A stretch of 64,000 nt of DNA from Alloalcanivorax mobilis (GTDB lineage Bacteria > Pseudomonadota > Gammaproteobacteria > Pseudomonadales > Alcanivoracaceae), in NCBI RefSeq assembly GCF_002864685.1, contig NZ_NMQZ01000022.1, forward strand, positions 24,991 through 88,990. Reading direction: 5' to 3'. Below the pieces are notes generated by a model. It was not told the DNA's origin and ran no database searches. It was given only the letters and a program-made list of their open reading frames with translations. A program made the position numbers and the translations under genes. This document shows, piece by piece, positions 17,740-25,906 of this stretch (positions are counted from its first letter, which is position 1; the number at the start of each line of letters is the position of its first letter).

Positions 17740-18963
17740 GTGCATCGTCTGTTTACCACTTTCTTTCTGATCGGCATTGCCGGCGCTTTGTTCCAATTGA
17801 TTGGCGGCGATTTGCAAGCGCCCGGGCGGGTGGTGGCGGCATTGTGGGAAGCGGCCGATCTGGCGGTCACCGTCAGCCTCGGTCTGGTCGGTGTGCTGGC
17901 GTTGTGGAGCGGTCTGTTCCGGCTTGCCGAACACAGCCGCCTGGCCGACCGGCTTTCCGCCCGGGTGCGGCCGTTGTTGTCGCGGCTGATGCCCTCGCTG
18001 AACGATAACCCGGGTGCCGGCGCCGGCGTGTCGATGAATCTGGCCGCCAACATGCTGGGCCTGGATAACGCCGCCACGCCGCTGGGCCTGCGCGCCATGG
18101 AGGACCTGCAAAAAAGCAATCCGCAGCCGCACCGCGCCAGCGACAGCCAGATCATGTTTCTGGTGCTCAATACCTCTTCGGTAACCCTGGTGCCGGTCAC
18201 TGTTCTGCTCTACCGGGCCCAGCAGGGCGCCGCCGATCCGGCGGCGGTCTATCTGCCCATGCTGATGGCAACCACCGTCTCCACCTTTGTCGGCGTCTGG
18301 CTGGTGGCGCGCATTCAGCGCATTTCCCTGCGCGATCCGTTATTGCTGGCGGTGGCGCTGGGCTGGCTGGCGCTGCTGGCGCTGATGGGCCTGGGCGTGT
18401 GGCTGGCACCACCGGAACTGGGCGCCACCCTTTCCGGATTGGTCGGTAATCTGATTCTGTTGGCGGTGATCGCCCTGTTCTTCATCGCCGCCTGGCGCGC
18501 CGGCGTGGACAGCTACGACAGCTTCGTGGAGGGGGCCAAAGAGGGCTTTACCCTGGCGGTCAGGCTGATTCCCTATTTGGTGGCGATGCTGGTGGCGATC
18601 GCCATGCTGCGCGCCAGCGGCGTGCTGGAACTGGCGCTCGGCGTGATTCGCCAAGGGGCCGCGGCCCTGGGCTGGGACACCCGCTTCGTGGACGCGCTGC
18701 CGGTGGCGTTGCTCAAACCATTGAGCGGCTCCGGCGCCCGTGCCGCCATGCTCGATGTAATGCAGACCCATGGCGTGGATTCCCTGGCGGGGCGCATGGC
18801 GGCGGTGATGCAGGGCTCCACCGAGACCACCTTCTATGTGCTCGCGGTGTACTTCGGCAGCGTCGGCATACGCGATTTCCGCTATGCGCTGTGGTGTGGT
18901 CTGGCGGCCGACGCGGCCGGGCTGGTTTCAGCAATTTTGCTCAGCTATGTGTTTTTCGGCTGA
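17740..18963 (+). CDS. Nucleoside-recognition (SpmA/SpmB fusion-type) membrane protein
   Basis: A 407-residue inner-membrane protein with about ten hydrophobic helices. The N-terminal half matches SpmA: NDNPGAGAGVSMNLAANMLGLDNAATPLGLRA is the conserved gate-like segment, split here between positions 18001 and 18100. The C-terminal half matches SpmB, with PLSGSGARAAMLDVM and GSTETTFYVLAVYFG. In Bacillus the two are separate spore-maturation proteins; in many proteobacteria they are fused and of unknown transport role. GTG 17740 is preferred because GGAG lies six bases upstream; an in-frame start 117 bp earlier lacks similarity. Confidence 0.85.
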   Translation: MHRLFTTFFLIGIAGALFQLIGGDLQAPGRVVAALWEAADLAVTVSLGLVGVLALWSGLFRLAEHSRLADRLSARVRPLLSRLMPSLNDNPGAGAGVSMNLAANMLGLDNAATPLGLRAMEDLQKSNPQPHRASDSQIMFLVLNTSSVTLVPVTVLLYRAQQGAADPAAVYLPMLMATTVSTFVGVWLVARIQRISLRDPLLLAVALGWLALLALMGLGVWLAPPELGATLSGLVGNLILLAVIALFFIAAWRAGVDSYDSFVEGAKEGFTLAVRLIPYLVAMLVAIAMLRASGVLELALGVIRQGAAALGWDTRFVDALPVALLKPLSGSGARAAMLDVMQTHGVDSLAGRMAAVMQGSTETTFYVLAVYFGSVGIRDFRYALWCGLAADAAGLVSAILLSYVFFG

Positions 18964-19590
18964 TCAGCGGCGCGCGACGATGTCGCGGAAGGTGAGATTC
19001 AGCCTGGGCTGCACGACGCGGCGGCGGCGGGGCAGGGCGTGCTCAAAATCCTGCTGGACCCTCGGCGACATCACCAACAGGCTGTCGTGGGCAAGGCTGA
19101 GCACATGGCTTTGCCGGCCGCTGCCGTAGCGGCGGAAAGCGAAATCGCGGCTGGCACCCAGGTTATAAGACAGAATCCACGGCGCCGCGCCCAGCTCGGG
19201 TTCGTTGTCGCGGTGCCAGCCCATGGCGTCGTCGCCGTCGCGGTAAAGATTGGCGAGGGCGCCGTTGGGGTGGCGGCCGCTGCATTCACCAAGCGCCACC
19301 AGCAACGGCGACAGCGCCGCCGGCCAGCCATCGGCGTGGTGATCGATGCCGGAATAGCGGTAGCGCACGCCGGCCTCGCCCAGCCAACAGGTCAGGCGAG
19401 GCACCGGGTGTTCGCGTCCGTACAGTTTCAGCCGTGGCTGCCGCCAAGGAAGTTGGTTACAAAGCGTGTTGAACAACGCCGTGGCCGATGCGCCCAAAAG
19501 CCCCGTGATCAGCCATACCCGGGCGCCACCGTCGAGCACCAGCGGTGTGCCGTGGCGGTTAAGTCGTTGTTCGGTGGAGTTGACAGTCAT
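18964..19590 (-). CDS. AlkB-like 2-oxoglutarate/Fe(II)-dependent dioxygenase
   Basis: A 208-residue 2OG-Fe(II) oxygenase of the AlkB family. Iron ligands are the HxD pair in GWHRDNEPELG and the distal His in FEHALPRR; the 2-oxoglutarate arginine lies in RLNLTFR at the C-terminus. The segment YRYSGIDHHADGWP is the nucleotide-recognition lid typical of AlkB homologues that repair N-alkylated bases. It is convergent with the SpmA/B-type gene, the two stop codons abutting (18963/18964). Small AlkB homologues of this layout are common; the exact lesion specificity is unknown. Confidence 0.88.
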   Translation of the reverse strand: MTVNSTEQRLNRHGTPLVLDGGARVWLITGLLGASATALFNTLCNQLPWRQPRLKLYGREHPVPRLTCWLGEAGVRYRYSGIDHHADGWPAALSPLLVALGECSGRHPNGALANLYRDGDDAMGWHRDNEPELGAAPWILSYNLGASRDFAFRRYGSGRQSHVLSLAHDSLLVMSPRVQQDFEHALPRRRRVVQPRLNLTFRDIVARR

Positions 19591-19636
19591 TGCGCACTGC
19601 TCTATCTAGCAGGCTGCTGGAAGCCCCTTGCGTTAC

Positions 19637-19692
19637 GGGCTGTCCCAGACGGGCCGTCCCGGACAGGCCGTCCCGGACGGGCCGTCCCGGAC
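19637..19692. repeat. Four 14-bp tandem repeats upstream of corA
   Basis: Four consecutive 14-bp units with consensus GGGCCGTCCCGGAC lie in the 290-bp gap between the divergent AlkB-like gene and corA. Unit 1 has two changes, unit 3 one and units 2 and 4 are identical. The remainder of the gap (19693-19880) shows no gene. Confidence 0.85.
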
Positions 19693-19880
19693 TGGCCTGG
19701 CAAGGCGCGAGGAGGAAAGTTTAGCGTGCGGAATGAACGGTGAGCAACGCCGGAGCCATTTTCACGCAATGCCGCGTTGCGATTCGCCTGGCTGGCAAGC
19801 CAAACTACCGCCCAGCGCCTTGGCTTACGCGGAAACGACCTTCGGCGAGACCATCAAACTTAACGTGAACAGGCCCTAGC

Positions 19881-20831
19881 ATGCTGCACGTCTACGACAT
19901 CGAAAGAGGAGTGCTGCGCGAGCGCGACGTGGCGGAACTGACTCCGGCCACCGCGGAGGCCGCCGCCTGGATCGATCTGGTTGATGCCACCGATGAGGAG
20001 AGGCATCAGGTTCAGCACCTGTTCCGTCAGGCTCTGCCCGAGTCCGACGACGTCGAGGAGATCGAGGCGTCCGCCCGGTTTTTCCACGACGAACACGGCC
20101 TGCACGTTCACTCCCTGTTTGCCTACCAGGCCGAGGGCCGCCACCGCACCTCCACCGTGGCGTTCGTTCTGCAGCCCGGCCGGCTGCTGACCTTCCGCGA
20201 TTCCCGTCTGCCGGATTTCCGTCTGATGCGCATGCGCATGCGGCGCGGCTGGGTACGGGTGCAGGAGCCGCTGGATATCCTGCTGAGCATTCTCGAACAG
20301 AAAACCGAGAACCTGGCGGATACCCTGGAAGACATCCACCGGGATTTGGAAGACGTCAGCTACCTGGTGCTGGAGGATGAGGAGTCGGAGCTCGAAGACG
20401 GCATCGAGAGACTGGCCCACCTGGAAGACAGCAACGGCAAGATCCGCCTGTGTCTGATGGACACCCAGCGCTCGATCTCCTTCATTCAGCGCTACGTGCG
20501 CGCCGACAAAGAACGCCGCCGCACCTGCTCGGAGATCCAGCACGACCTGGATACCTTGATGTCCCACGCCACGTTTCTGTTCGAGAAAATCAACTTCCTG
20601 ATGGATTCCACCCAGGGCTTCATCAACATCGAACAGAACCAGATCATCAAGATTTTCTCGATCGCCGCGGTGGTGTTCCTGCCCCCCACCATGATCGCCA
20701 GCATCTACGGCATGAACTTCCAGGTAATGCCGGAACTGAACTGGGAATTCGGCTACCCGGCGGTGATCGGTTTGATGATTCTCTCCGGCTGCGCGCCGTA
20801 TTGGTATTTCAAGCGCAAGGGATGGTTGTAG
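19881..20831 (+). CDS. corA: CorA-family magnesium/divalent-cation transporter
   Basis: A 316-residue CorA protein. It has a large acidic N-terminal cytoplasmic domain with long helices (about residues 120-250) and two C-terminal membrane helices. The signature YGMNF closes the first helix (FLPPTMIASIYGMNFQVM), followed by a short acidic loop MPELNWEFGY. The C-terminus ends KRKGWL, as expected for a cytoplasmic tail. CorA forms homopentamers that import Mg2+ and sometimes Co2+ or Ni2+. It is monocistronic and convergent with a metallo-hydrolase gene. Confidence 0.95.
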   Translation: MLHVYDIERGVLRERDVAELTPATAEAAAWIDLVDATDEERHQVQHLFRQALPESDDVEEIEASARFFHDEHGLHVHSLFAYQAEGRHRTSTVAFVLQPGRLLTFRDSRLPDFRLMRMRMRRGWVRVQEPLDILLSILEQKTENLADTLEDIHRDLEDVSYLVLEDEESELEDGIERLAHLEDSNGKIRLCLMDTQRSISFIQRYVRADKERRRTCSEIQHDLDTLMSHATFLFEKINFLMDSTQGFINIEQNQIIKIFSIAAVVFLPPTMIASIYGMNFQVMPELNWEFGYPAVIGLMILSGCAPYWYFKRKGWL

Positions 20832-20835
20832 AGGC

Positions 20836-20914
20836 GAGTTGAAAGTTAAAAGTTAAAAGGGCGGCTTCGGATCACACCCGTGCCCCTTTCAACTTTTAAC
20901 TTGTCACTTTCAAC
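20836..20914. repeat. Inverted array of 7-bp repeats between convergent genes
   Basis: On the left arm three AGTTRAA-type heptamers run in tandem; on the right arm four complementary heptamers follow (CTTTCAA, CTTTTAA, CTTGTCA, CTTTCAA). Together they can form a long hairpin closed around a GC-rich loop. It fills the 89-bp gap between corA and the metallo-hydrolase gene and probably acts as a bidirectional terminator or folded 3' end. Confidence 0.75.
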
Positions 20915-20920
20915 TGCTTT

Positions 20921-21754
20921 TCACACCGACCATTTGCCCTGATCGTGGCGCACGCGGTCGTCTTCGCGCAGTTTGATCAGGTGCGCTTCCAGCGACAGGC
21001 AGGCGACGCCGTGAAGGAAGGCCGGGACGTCGGCGTAAACCCGAGTGACCAGTTCCTGCACCGTGGCCGGGTTGGCGTCCAGGGCGGCGAACACTTTTTT
21101 CTCGCGTTCCAGGCGATGGGCAATGGTGTGTTCCACGGTACCTTTGGGGTCGCTGATCACGTCGCCATGGCCAGGCGCCATCAGGGTGATGGCATAGTCG
21201 TTGAGCAACGCCAGGGAATTCAGGTAAGCGCTCATCGAACCGGACGGCGGCGCGATCACCACCGTGGAGCCCTGAATCAGATGATCGCCGGTGAACAACA
21301 GCGCTTGGTCCACCATCAAATAACACAGATGGTTGCCCACGTGGCCGGGGGTCGCGATCACTTCCACGTCGATACCGCCACAATCCAGATGCTCGCCGTG
21401 CCGCAGCACGCGCTCAGCTTGCCAGGTATCGTCCTGGAGGCCGTCATCGGGCACCGTGGGGCCAAGAAGGCGGGCGCCGGTGGCCCGCGCCAGGGCGTGG
21501 GCACCCGGGGAGTGATCCCGGTGCGTATGCGTCACCAGAATCTGCTCGATCGGACGCCCGATCTGTTTTGCCGCGGCCAGCAGGGCGCGGGTGTGTTCTT
21601 CGTCCACGGGACCGGGATCGATCACCGTGAGGGCATGTTCGCCAAGCAGATAACTGTTGGTGCCCGGCCCGGTCATCATGCCGGGATTACGGCCCAGAAC
21701 ACGCCAGGCATGGGGGACGATCGGAGTCGGCTCCCCGGGAATCAACGCCGCCAT
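20921..21754 (-). CDS. MBL-fold metallo-hydrolase (LACTB2-like)
   Basis: A 277-residue metallo-beta-lactamase-fold enzyme. The zinc motif is THTHRDHSPGA, followed by histidine in ATPGHVGNH and aspartate in FTGDHLIQGS, then a downstream GHGDV. A C-terminal winged-helix-like region (NPATVQELVTRVYADVPAFLHG) matches the LACTB2/endoribonuclease-like branch. The natural substrate in bacteria is uncertain (RNA or thioester hydrolase). Confidence 0.85.
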   Translation of the reverse strand: MAALIPGEPTPIVPHAWRVLGRNPGMMTGPGTNSYLLGEHALTVIDPGPVDEEHTRALLAAAKQIGRPIEQILVTHTHRDHSPGAHALARATGARLLGPTVPDDGLQDDTWQAERVLRHGEHLDCGGIDVEVIATPGHVGNHLCYLMVDQALLFTGDHLIQGSTVVIAPPSGSMSAYLNSLALLNDYAITLMAPGHGDVISDPKGTVEHTIAHRLEREKKVFAALDANPATVQELVTRVYADVPAFLHGVACLSLEAHLIKLREDDRVRHDQGKWSV

Positions 21755-21879
21755 GAACTCTCCTGCAGCCGGTGAAAGGGTCAGCGAGCCGGCATTGTGA
21801 CCATTTAGTCGATAATTGCAAAGTCCCGCGCCCCGATGACAGGTCGCGGCGCATCACGTAGGGCAGGGCAGGATGAGGA

Positions 21880-22356
21880 TCAGCCCTGGTAGGCGTTCAC
21901 ACTGAGCACGCTGACCCGCCAGCGATCCGGGCTGATCGGCTGCGCCGGCCGATCCACCAACAGGGACAGCGGGTAGCGTCCGCCGGGAGGGATGTGCATC
22001 AGCACCGGCACCTCCTGCTGATAGAGCACCTCGCAGGCGCTGGCCGGCGGGCAGCGCAAAGCCTGCGCCCGCACGCGCAGACCGGACACCGCGTGTTCAC
22101 CGAGATTGGCTACGTCTCCCACCAGCCGGAAGCCGGTCTCGGTGGTGCGCACCCGTTCGATGGACACCTGCACGGTGGACGGGTCCGCGGCCACCTGACG
22201 TTCACGTTCGGTGAACAGCCAGGCGGCGATGAACACCAGCGCGGCGACCACCACCGCGCCGAGGGTCAGGTAGAAGGGCCGTCGGCCGGCCTGCCAACTT
22301 CCGCGCAGCAGTACCGCCACGGCGAGAATCACAATCGCAATCAACAAAAAACGCAT
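21880..22356 (-). CDS. Hypothetical two-helix membrane protein
   Basis: A 158-residue protein with two N-terminal membrane helices (FLLIAIVILAVAVLLRG and LTLGAVVVAALVFIAAWLF), then a C-terminal domain of about 100 residues predicted to be beta-rich and periplasmic, with one Cys pair (RCPPASACEV). The domain resembles immunoglobulin-like FxLYD/DUF3426-type domains in its GFRLVGDVANLGEHAVSGL segment; this is weak. ATG 22356 follows a GGGAGACC site; two upstream in-frame ATGs are less likely. It is divergent from yaaA. Confidence 0.6.
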   Translation of the reverse strand: MRFLLIAIVILAVAVLLRGSWQAGRRPFYLTLGAVVVAALVFIAAWLFTERERQVAADPSTVQVSIERVRTTETGFRLVGDVANLGEHAVSGLRVRAQALRCPPASACEVLYQQEVPVLMHIPPGGRYPLSLLVDRPAQPISPDRWRVSVLSVNAYQG

Positions 22357-22482
22357 GGTGAGCCTGGTCTCCCTGGTCAGTGAGGGGTGTGGATAGGCGC
22401 TCGCCATCGCCATGATGAAGGAATCCGGCTTTTTTATCCGCCATTCCTTCTTATAATCCTCGCCACGCAAAGGAGAAGTCGC

Positions 22483-23265
22483 ATGCTGATCGTGGTATCC
22501 CCGGCGAAAACGCTGGATTACGAATCACCGTTACCCGCCCTTCGGGCCACCCGCCCGCGCCTGCTTGAGGATAGCGCCATTCTGATTGAGAGGGCCCGGC
22601 GGCTCTCTCCCGCGCAGCTTTCCAGCCTGATGAAAGTCAGCGACCGCATCGCGCATCTGAACGTGGAGCGCTTCGCCCAATGGTCGACCCCGTTTGATAA
22701 AGACAACGCCCGCCCGGCGATCTTCGCGTTCAAGGGCGATGTCTATACCGGCCTGGATGTGAATCGCTTCAATGGCGACGACTTGAAAGCCGCGCAACGG
22801 CGCCTGCGCATCCTCAGTGGTCTGTATGGCCTGCTGCGGCCGCTGGATCTGATGCAACCGTATCGGCTGGAAATGGGCACCCGGCTGGACAACGAGCGGG
22901 GAGGGGACCTCTACCAGTTCTGGGGTGACATCGTCACCGATTTGCTGCGCAAGGACATGAACGCCGCCGGCACCGATGTGCTGGTGAATCTGGCCTCCAA
23001 CGAATATTTCAAAGCGGTGCGCCCCAAGCGCCTGCCCGGGCCGGTGATCGAGCCGGTGTTTCACGACGAAAAGAACGGCCAATACAAGGTGATCAGCTTC
23101 TACGCCAAGAAAGCGCGTGGGCTGATGGCCGCCTGGATTCTACGCAACGGCGTCGACCAGCCCGCCGATCTGAAAAAATTCCGGGAAGCGGGCTACCGCT
23201 ACGACAAGCAGCATTCCACCGACAACCGACCGCTGTTCCGGCGCGCCGAGGGCGCAAGCGCCTGA
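22483..23265 (+). CDS. yaaA: Peroxide stress protein YaaA
   Basis: A 260-residue YaaA/DUF328 protein. The N-terminus LIVVSPAKTLDYESPLP is diagnostic, with further conserved segments AIFAFKGDVYTGLD, RILSGLYGLLRPLDLMQPYR and VNLASNEYFKAV. In Escherichia coli, YaaA limits free iron and Fenton damage during H2O2 stress under OxyR; it also binds DNA. ATG 22483 has AGGAGA ten bases upstream. It is convergent with the universal stress protein gene, with 9 bp between stops. Confidence 0.95.
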   Translation: MLIVVSPAKTLDYESPLPALRATRPRLLEDSAILIERARRLSPAQLSSLMKVSDRIAHLNVERFAQWSTPFDKDNARPAIFAFKGDVYTGLDVNRFNGDDLKAAQRRLRILSGLYGLLRPLDLMQPYRLEMGTRLDNERGGDLYQFWGDIVTDLLRKDMNAAGTDVLVNLASNEYFKAVRPKRLPGPVIEPVFHDEKNGQYKVISFYAKKARGLMAAWILRNGVDQPADLKKFREAGYRYDKQHSTDNRPLFRRAEGASA

Positions 23266-23274
23266 CCTCGCGGC

Positions 23275-24192
23275 TCAGGCGCTCCAGTCCGACTCGAAGC
23301 CGTCCGGTTTGATCACCAGCACATCGTTGCTGGCGCGGGTCAGCAGCGCTTCGGCGGTGGCACCCAGCAGCAGGCGCTCAAAGGTGTTACGGCGCACCGT
23401 GCCCACCACCAGAATGTCGGAGCCGTGTTCCTCACAGTATTCCGCCAGAGTGCTTGAGATCGGACCTTCCAGAAGATGGGTCTTGTCGGCATCGAGCTGA
23501 TGGCGGTGGGCGAACTGATCCAGCGCTTTGCGATGATAGTCACGGATATTGGCACTGCTGGCGGCGTATTCCGGTAACGCTTCACCGGCCACCAGCAACA
23601 GGGTTTCGTCCGGGTGCTCGAGCACATGCACCGCATCCAGTTCCGCTTGCAGGGCGTCGCCCCAGCGCTGGGCGGCGTGGAACACGGTGGCGTCGAGGCC
23701 GTCTTCCCGTTCTTCCGGCTCCACCGCCATGGTGATCCTGGGCACCGCCGACCAGGGGCGCGAATGCACGCACAGCACCGCGCAGGGTGCGCGCCGGATC
23801 AGCATCCAGTCACGCGGGGTGAACAGGTGGCGCTTAATGGTGCCTTCTTCGCTGGTGTGGACCACCACCAGAGTGGGCCGGCAGTCTTTCACCGTGTCGC
23901 GCAGACTTTCTTCCACGTCCTTGCTGACATTGACGCGCGTCTCCAGCACCGCGCCGCCGGCAAGCTCCTCGATACGCCGTTCCCAAGCGGTGCGTATCTG
24001 CTGGCCGGCCGCTTCCAGCCGCTGCTCGTCACCGCCCACCGCCCGGCGCATTGCCGGGGAGTCCGCGTTCACCGCCACGGTCAACGGCAAAGAACTCGCC
24101 TGAGCAAGCAGCAGCGCTTTTTTCAGCGCCGGCTGAGGCGCTTTCAAGTCGCGATCGAGGAACACCAGAATACCGTCGTGTGACTGTGCCAT
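23275..24192 (-). CDS. Tandem universal stress protein (UspE-like)
   Basis: A 305-residue protein with two Usp domains. Domain 1 (about 1-145) begins GILVFLDRDLKAPQPAL and ends CAVLCVHSRPW; domain 2 (about 150-300) ends with the classic nucleotide-site segment SDILVVGTVRRNTFERLLLGATAEALL. Length and layout match UspE-type tandem proteins. In this position it is the last chromosomal gene before the dif-integrated element; its promoter region (24193-24398) is intact. Confidence 0.88.
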   Translation of the reverse strand: MAQSHDGILVFLDRDLKAPQPALKKALLLAQASSLPLTVAVNADSPAMRRAVGGDEQRLEAAGQQIRTAWERRIEELAGGAVLETRVNVSKDVEESLRDTVKDCRPTLVVVHTSEEGTIKRHLFTPRDWMLIRRAPCAVLCVHSRPWSAVPRITMAVEPEEREDGLDATVFHAAQRWGDALQAELDAVHVLEHPDETLLLVAGEALPEYAASSANIRDYHRKALDQFAHRHQLDADKTHLLEGPISSTLAEYCEEHGSDILVVGTVRRNTFERLLLGATAEALLTRASNDVLVIKPDGFESDWSA

Positions 24193-24399
24193 AAGACCTC
24201 CATGCAGGCTCGCCGAGCGCCATCTGGCGCACTGCGGCGTGGCCGTATTGGATGCCAGCCGCGTGAACCATTATAGAGTCCGTCTGACCCGAAATATCAA
24301 CCGGCCATACGGCGATGGCGGTGGTGAGTGTCATGGCACGGGCGGGCCAGATCGCCGGGGGCCGAACAACCCAGGGTAAGCCCCGCCGTGGCATCGATA

Positions 24400-24427
24400 A
24401 CTACGTGTAATGTATAGTTTTGTCAAT
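24400..24427 (+). other. attL: hybrid dif site with degenerate XerD arm
   Basis: XerC-side arm ACTACGTGTAA and central TGTATA are identical to the right-end dif. The following 11 bases, GTTTTGTCAAT, keep only the outline of a XerD arm (compare TTATGTTAAAT). This fits an att junction with a host left half and a phage-derived right half. Confidence 0.82.
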
Positions 24428-24450
24428 GGCCGGGGGCGGGGCCGGCCATT
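24425..24450. other. Perfect 9-bp hairpin abutting attL
   Basis: AATGGCCGG, an eight-base G-rich loop and CCGGCCATT form a perfect stem that begins inside the degenerate XerD arm. It lies 16 bp beyond the stop of the left regulator gene. It has no U-run, so it may be a folded att feature of a single-stranded or supercoiled phage genome rather than a terminator. Confidence 0.55.
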
Positions 24451-24465
24451 GCTAAGCCACTGATT

Positions 24466-24753
24466 TTAGGCGGCTATTTGCTGGGCAATGTGGCGCCAGT
24501 GCTGCGACATTTTGTCACTGCCGCGCTTTTCGGAGCGTTCAATTTGAAGCCACAAAATGACCAGCTCAGGGTCTAAACCGGTCAGGTCAGCGATGTCTAA
24601 GCCTACCTCGTCATCCATCACTGTTCCGCGCTTATACCAGCAGCGAACGGCTTCCGGGGACATGTCCAAGCACTTGGCCAGGGCATAGGAAGATTCCTTT
24701 CCAATCACGGACTTACAGAGGTCCGCAAGCTGAACCGTGGTCATGATTTCCAT
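24466..24753 (-). CDS. Phage regulator-like HTH protein (DUF3693-like)
   Basis: A 95-residue small protein. The central part (SSYALAKCLDMSPEAVRCWY) looks like a helix-turn-helix, followed by GLDIADLTGLDPELVILWLQ and a C-terminal WRHIAQQIA. This layout resembles DUF3693-type proteins seen in Xer-integrating phages. It reads leftward from the left end while almost all other element genes read rightward, the classical place for a lysogeny repressor. A start at 24744 is possible instead of 24753. The regulatory role is inferred from position and fold only. Confidence 0.6.
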   Translation of the reverse strand: MEIMTTVQLADLCKSVIGKESSYALAKCLDMSPEAVRCWYKRGTVMDDEVGLDIADLTGLDPELVILWLQIERSEKRGSDKMSQHWRHIAQQIAA

Positions 24754-24902
24754 GTGATCGCACCTTCGTTTTTACACCAGGAACAAACAGCCCGCCGGCT
24801 GTCAAGAGTAGAGCACCCGAAAAAAATAATACGTGGTTTCCTCTCGCATAGCCAATGGGCGACGCCGTTTGCATACCTGATGCCGTTTGGCGTTTGATGT
24901 TT

Positions 24903-24973
24903 GCCGTGACCCCGGGGGATGGCCGCCCGGCCTGAACCCGGGGCACCTCAAACAAACAACATGGGGTCACGGC
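24903..24973 (+). promoter_or_regulatory. Inverted-repeat leader before the first rightward gene
   Basis: GCCGTGACCCC (24903-24913) and its exact complement GGGGTCACGGC (24963-24973) enclose 49 bp that hold further CCCGGGG-type palindromes. The right arm ends one base before the first rightward start codon (24975), so in mRNA the stem would cover the ribosome-binding region; as DNA it could be a repressor operator. The rest of 24754-24974 holds no gene. Confidence 0.5.
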
Positions 24974-24974
24974 C

Positions 24975-25229
24975 ATGAAAAAAACGATGTACCGAGTGGG
25001 GGTTCCCTGGACCGAGTTTCCAGAGGATGGGTTCACCTACCTGATGCCCGACTCGGACCCAACGAACAAAAAGACGTTTACCGGGGATAGGTTCGAGCCG
25101 TTCCCGCTGGACAGGCCCGTAGACGATGCGGCCCTGTACGACGCAAAAACAATGTCCACCTGGGTGCAGGTGCTCGCCAGCCGTTACGAATGCGTCGTGG
25201 TCGAGCGCGTGGAGGTGGCCGATGAATAA
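24975..25229 (+). CDS. Hypothetical early phage protein (84 aa)
   Basis: An unrecognised acidic 84-residue protein. It contains aromatic and proline-rich segments (GVPWTEFPEDGFTYLMPDSD) and no membrane helix. It is the first gene of the rightward train, behind an inverted-repeat leader and probably early-expressed. Its stop overlaps the ATG of the next gene, with GGAGGTGG placed inside its 3' end as the next gene's ribosome-binding site. Confidence 0.6.
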   Translation: MKKTMYRVGVPWTEFPEDGFTYLMPDSDPTNKKTFTGDRFEPFPLDRPVDDAALYDAKTMSTWVQVLASRYECVVVERVEVADE

Positions 25230-25536
25230 GCGCGAATTCCACGAACAGGGTATTTTGATCGCAGAGGCGGCGTTGCCGTATTTGCTGCGGCGGGCTGGGG
25301 AGTGGCGCGAGGCCGAGGGCCATAATGGCGGCGTCGTCATTTTTTACGGCGCAGAGGTGGCGGGCTGGATGGATAAGCTGCGCGATCCTCAGCATTGGTG
25401 CCCTGGCTGTCTGGCAGTCACAAAGTTCGGCGGTGTGTGGCGTGCCCATGGCGGCGACGATCACAGCGGCGCCCGCCAGTGGGTCGAGGTGATGCCGGAG
25501 CAGGAGTTGGATGCTCAGGGGGTGTGTGATGACTGA
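25222..25536 (+). CDS. Hypothetical early phage protein (104 aa)
   Basis: An unrecognised soluble protein of 104 residues. It has one Cys pair in a possible zinc knuckle-like spacing (HWCPGCLAV) and a Gly/His-rich stretch (RAHGGDDHSGARQWVEV). ATG 25222 is supported by GGAGGTGG five bases upstream. It overlaps both neighbours (8 bp at each end), consistent with translational coupling. No function can be assigned. Confidence 0.6.
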   Translation: MNKREFHEQGILIAEAALPYLLRRAGEWREAEGHNGGVVIFYGAEVAGWMDKLRDPQHWCPGCLAVTKFGGVWRAHGGDDHSGARQWVEVMPEQELDAQGVCDD

Positions 25537-25906
25537 CGCCACCTACCAGCAATGCCGCGCCGAAATTGACCGCTGCCTGGGCCGCCCGGCCCGGGAATCT
25601 GAATCCCTCCTGTGGGACAACCTGACGATACGCCAGCGCATCATGCTGCTGCGCGCCGTGGGCCTGAGCCCCGCCGAGTGCGGTTACAGCTATTCCGTGC
25701 TCACCGTGGCCCAGCGCCACCGCATCATGCGCGTGCTCACCGAGTGGTTGGGCACCGTTGATCGCCTGAAAACCCTCATGGCGTCGATCACCACCGAAAA
25801 CCTTGAAACGCATTGGGAGCGTGTGCGCGGCCATGACCTGGACCCGCGCCTGCGGGAATACTGGCGCGGCCAGGGCGAGCAACCGCCCCGGGAGCGTGCG
25901 GCATGA
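25529..25906 (+). CDS. Hypothetical early phage protein (125 aa)
   Basis: An unrecognised charged protein of 125 residues rich in Arg, Glu and Leu and probably mostly helical (for example TIRQRIMLLRAVGLSPAEC and LTVAQRHRIMRVLTEWLG). No membrane segment. It overlaps the previous gene by 8 bp and the next by 4 bp. It lies two small genes upstream of rep, so a role in replication or its control is possible but not shown. Confidence 0.6.
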   Translation: MTDATYQQCRAEIDRCLGRPARESESLLWDNLTIRQRIMLLRAVGLSPAECGYSYSVLTVAQRHRIMRVLTEWLGTVDRLKTLMASITTENLETHWERVRGHDLDPRLREYWRGQGEQPPRERAA

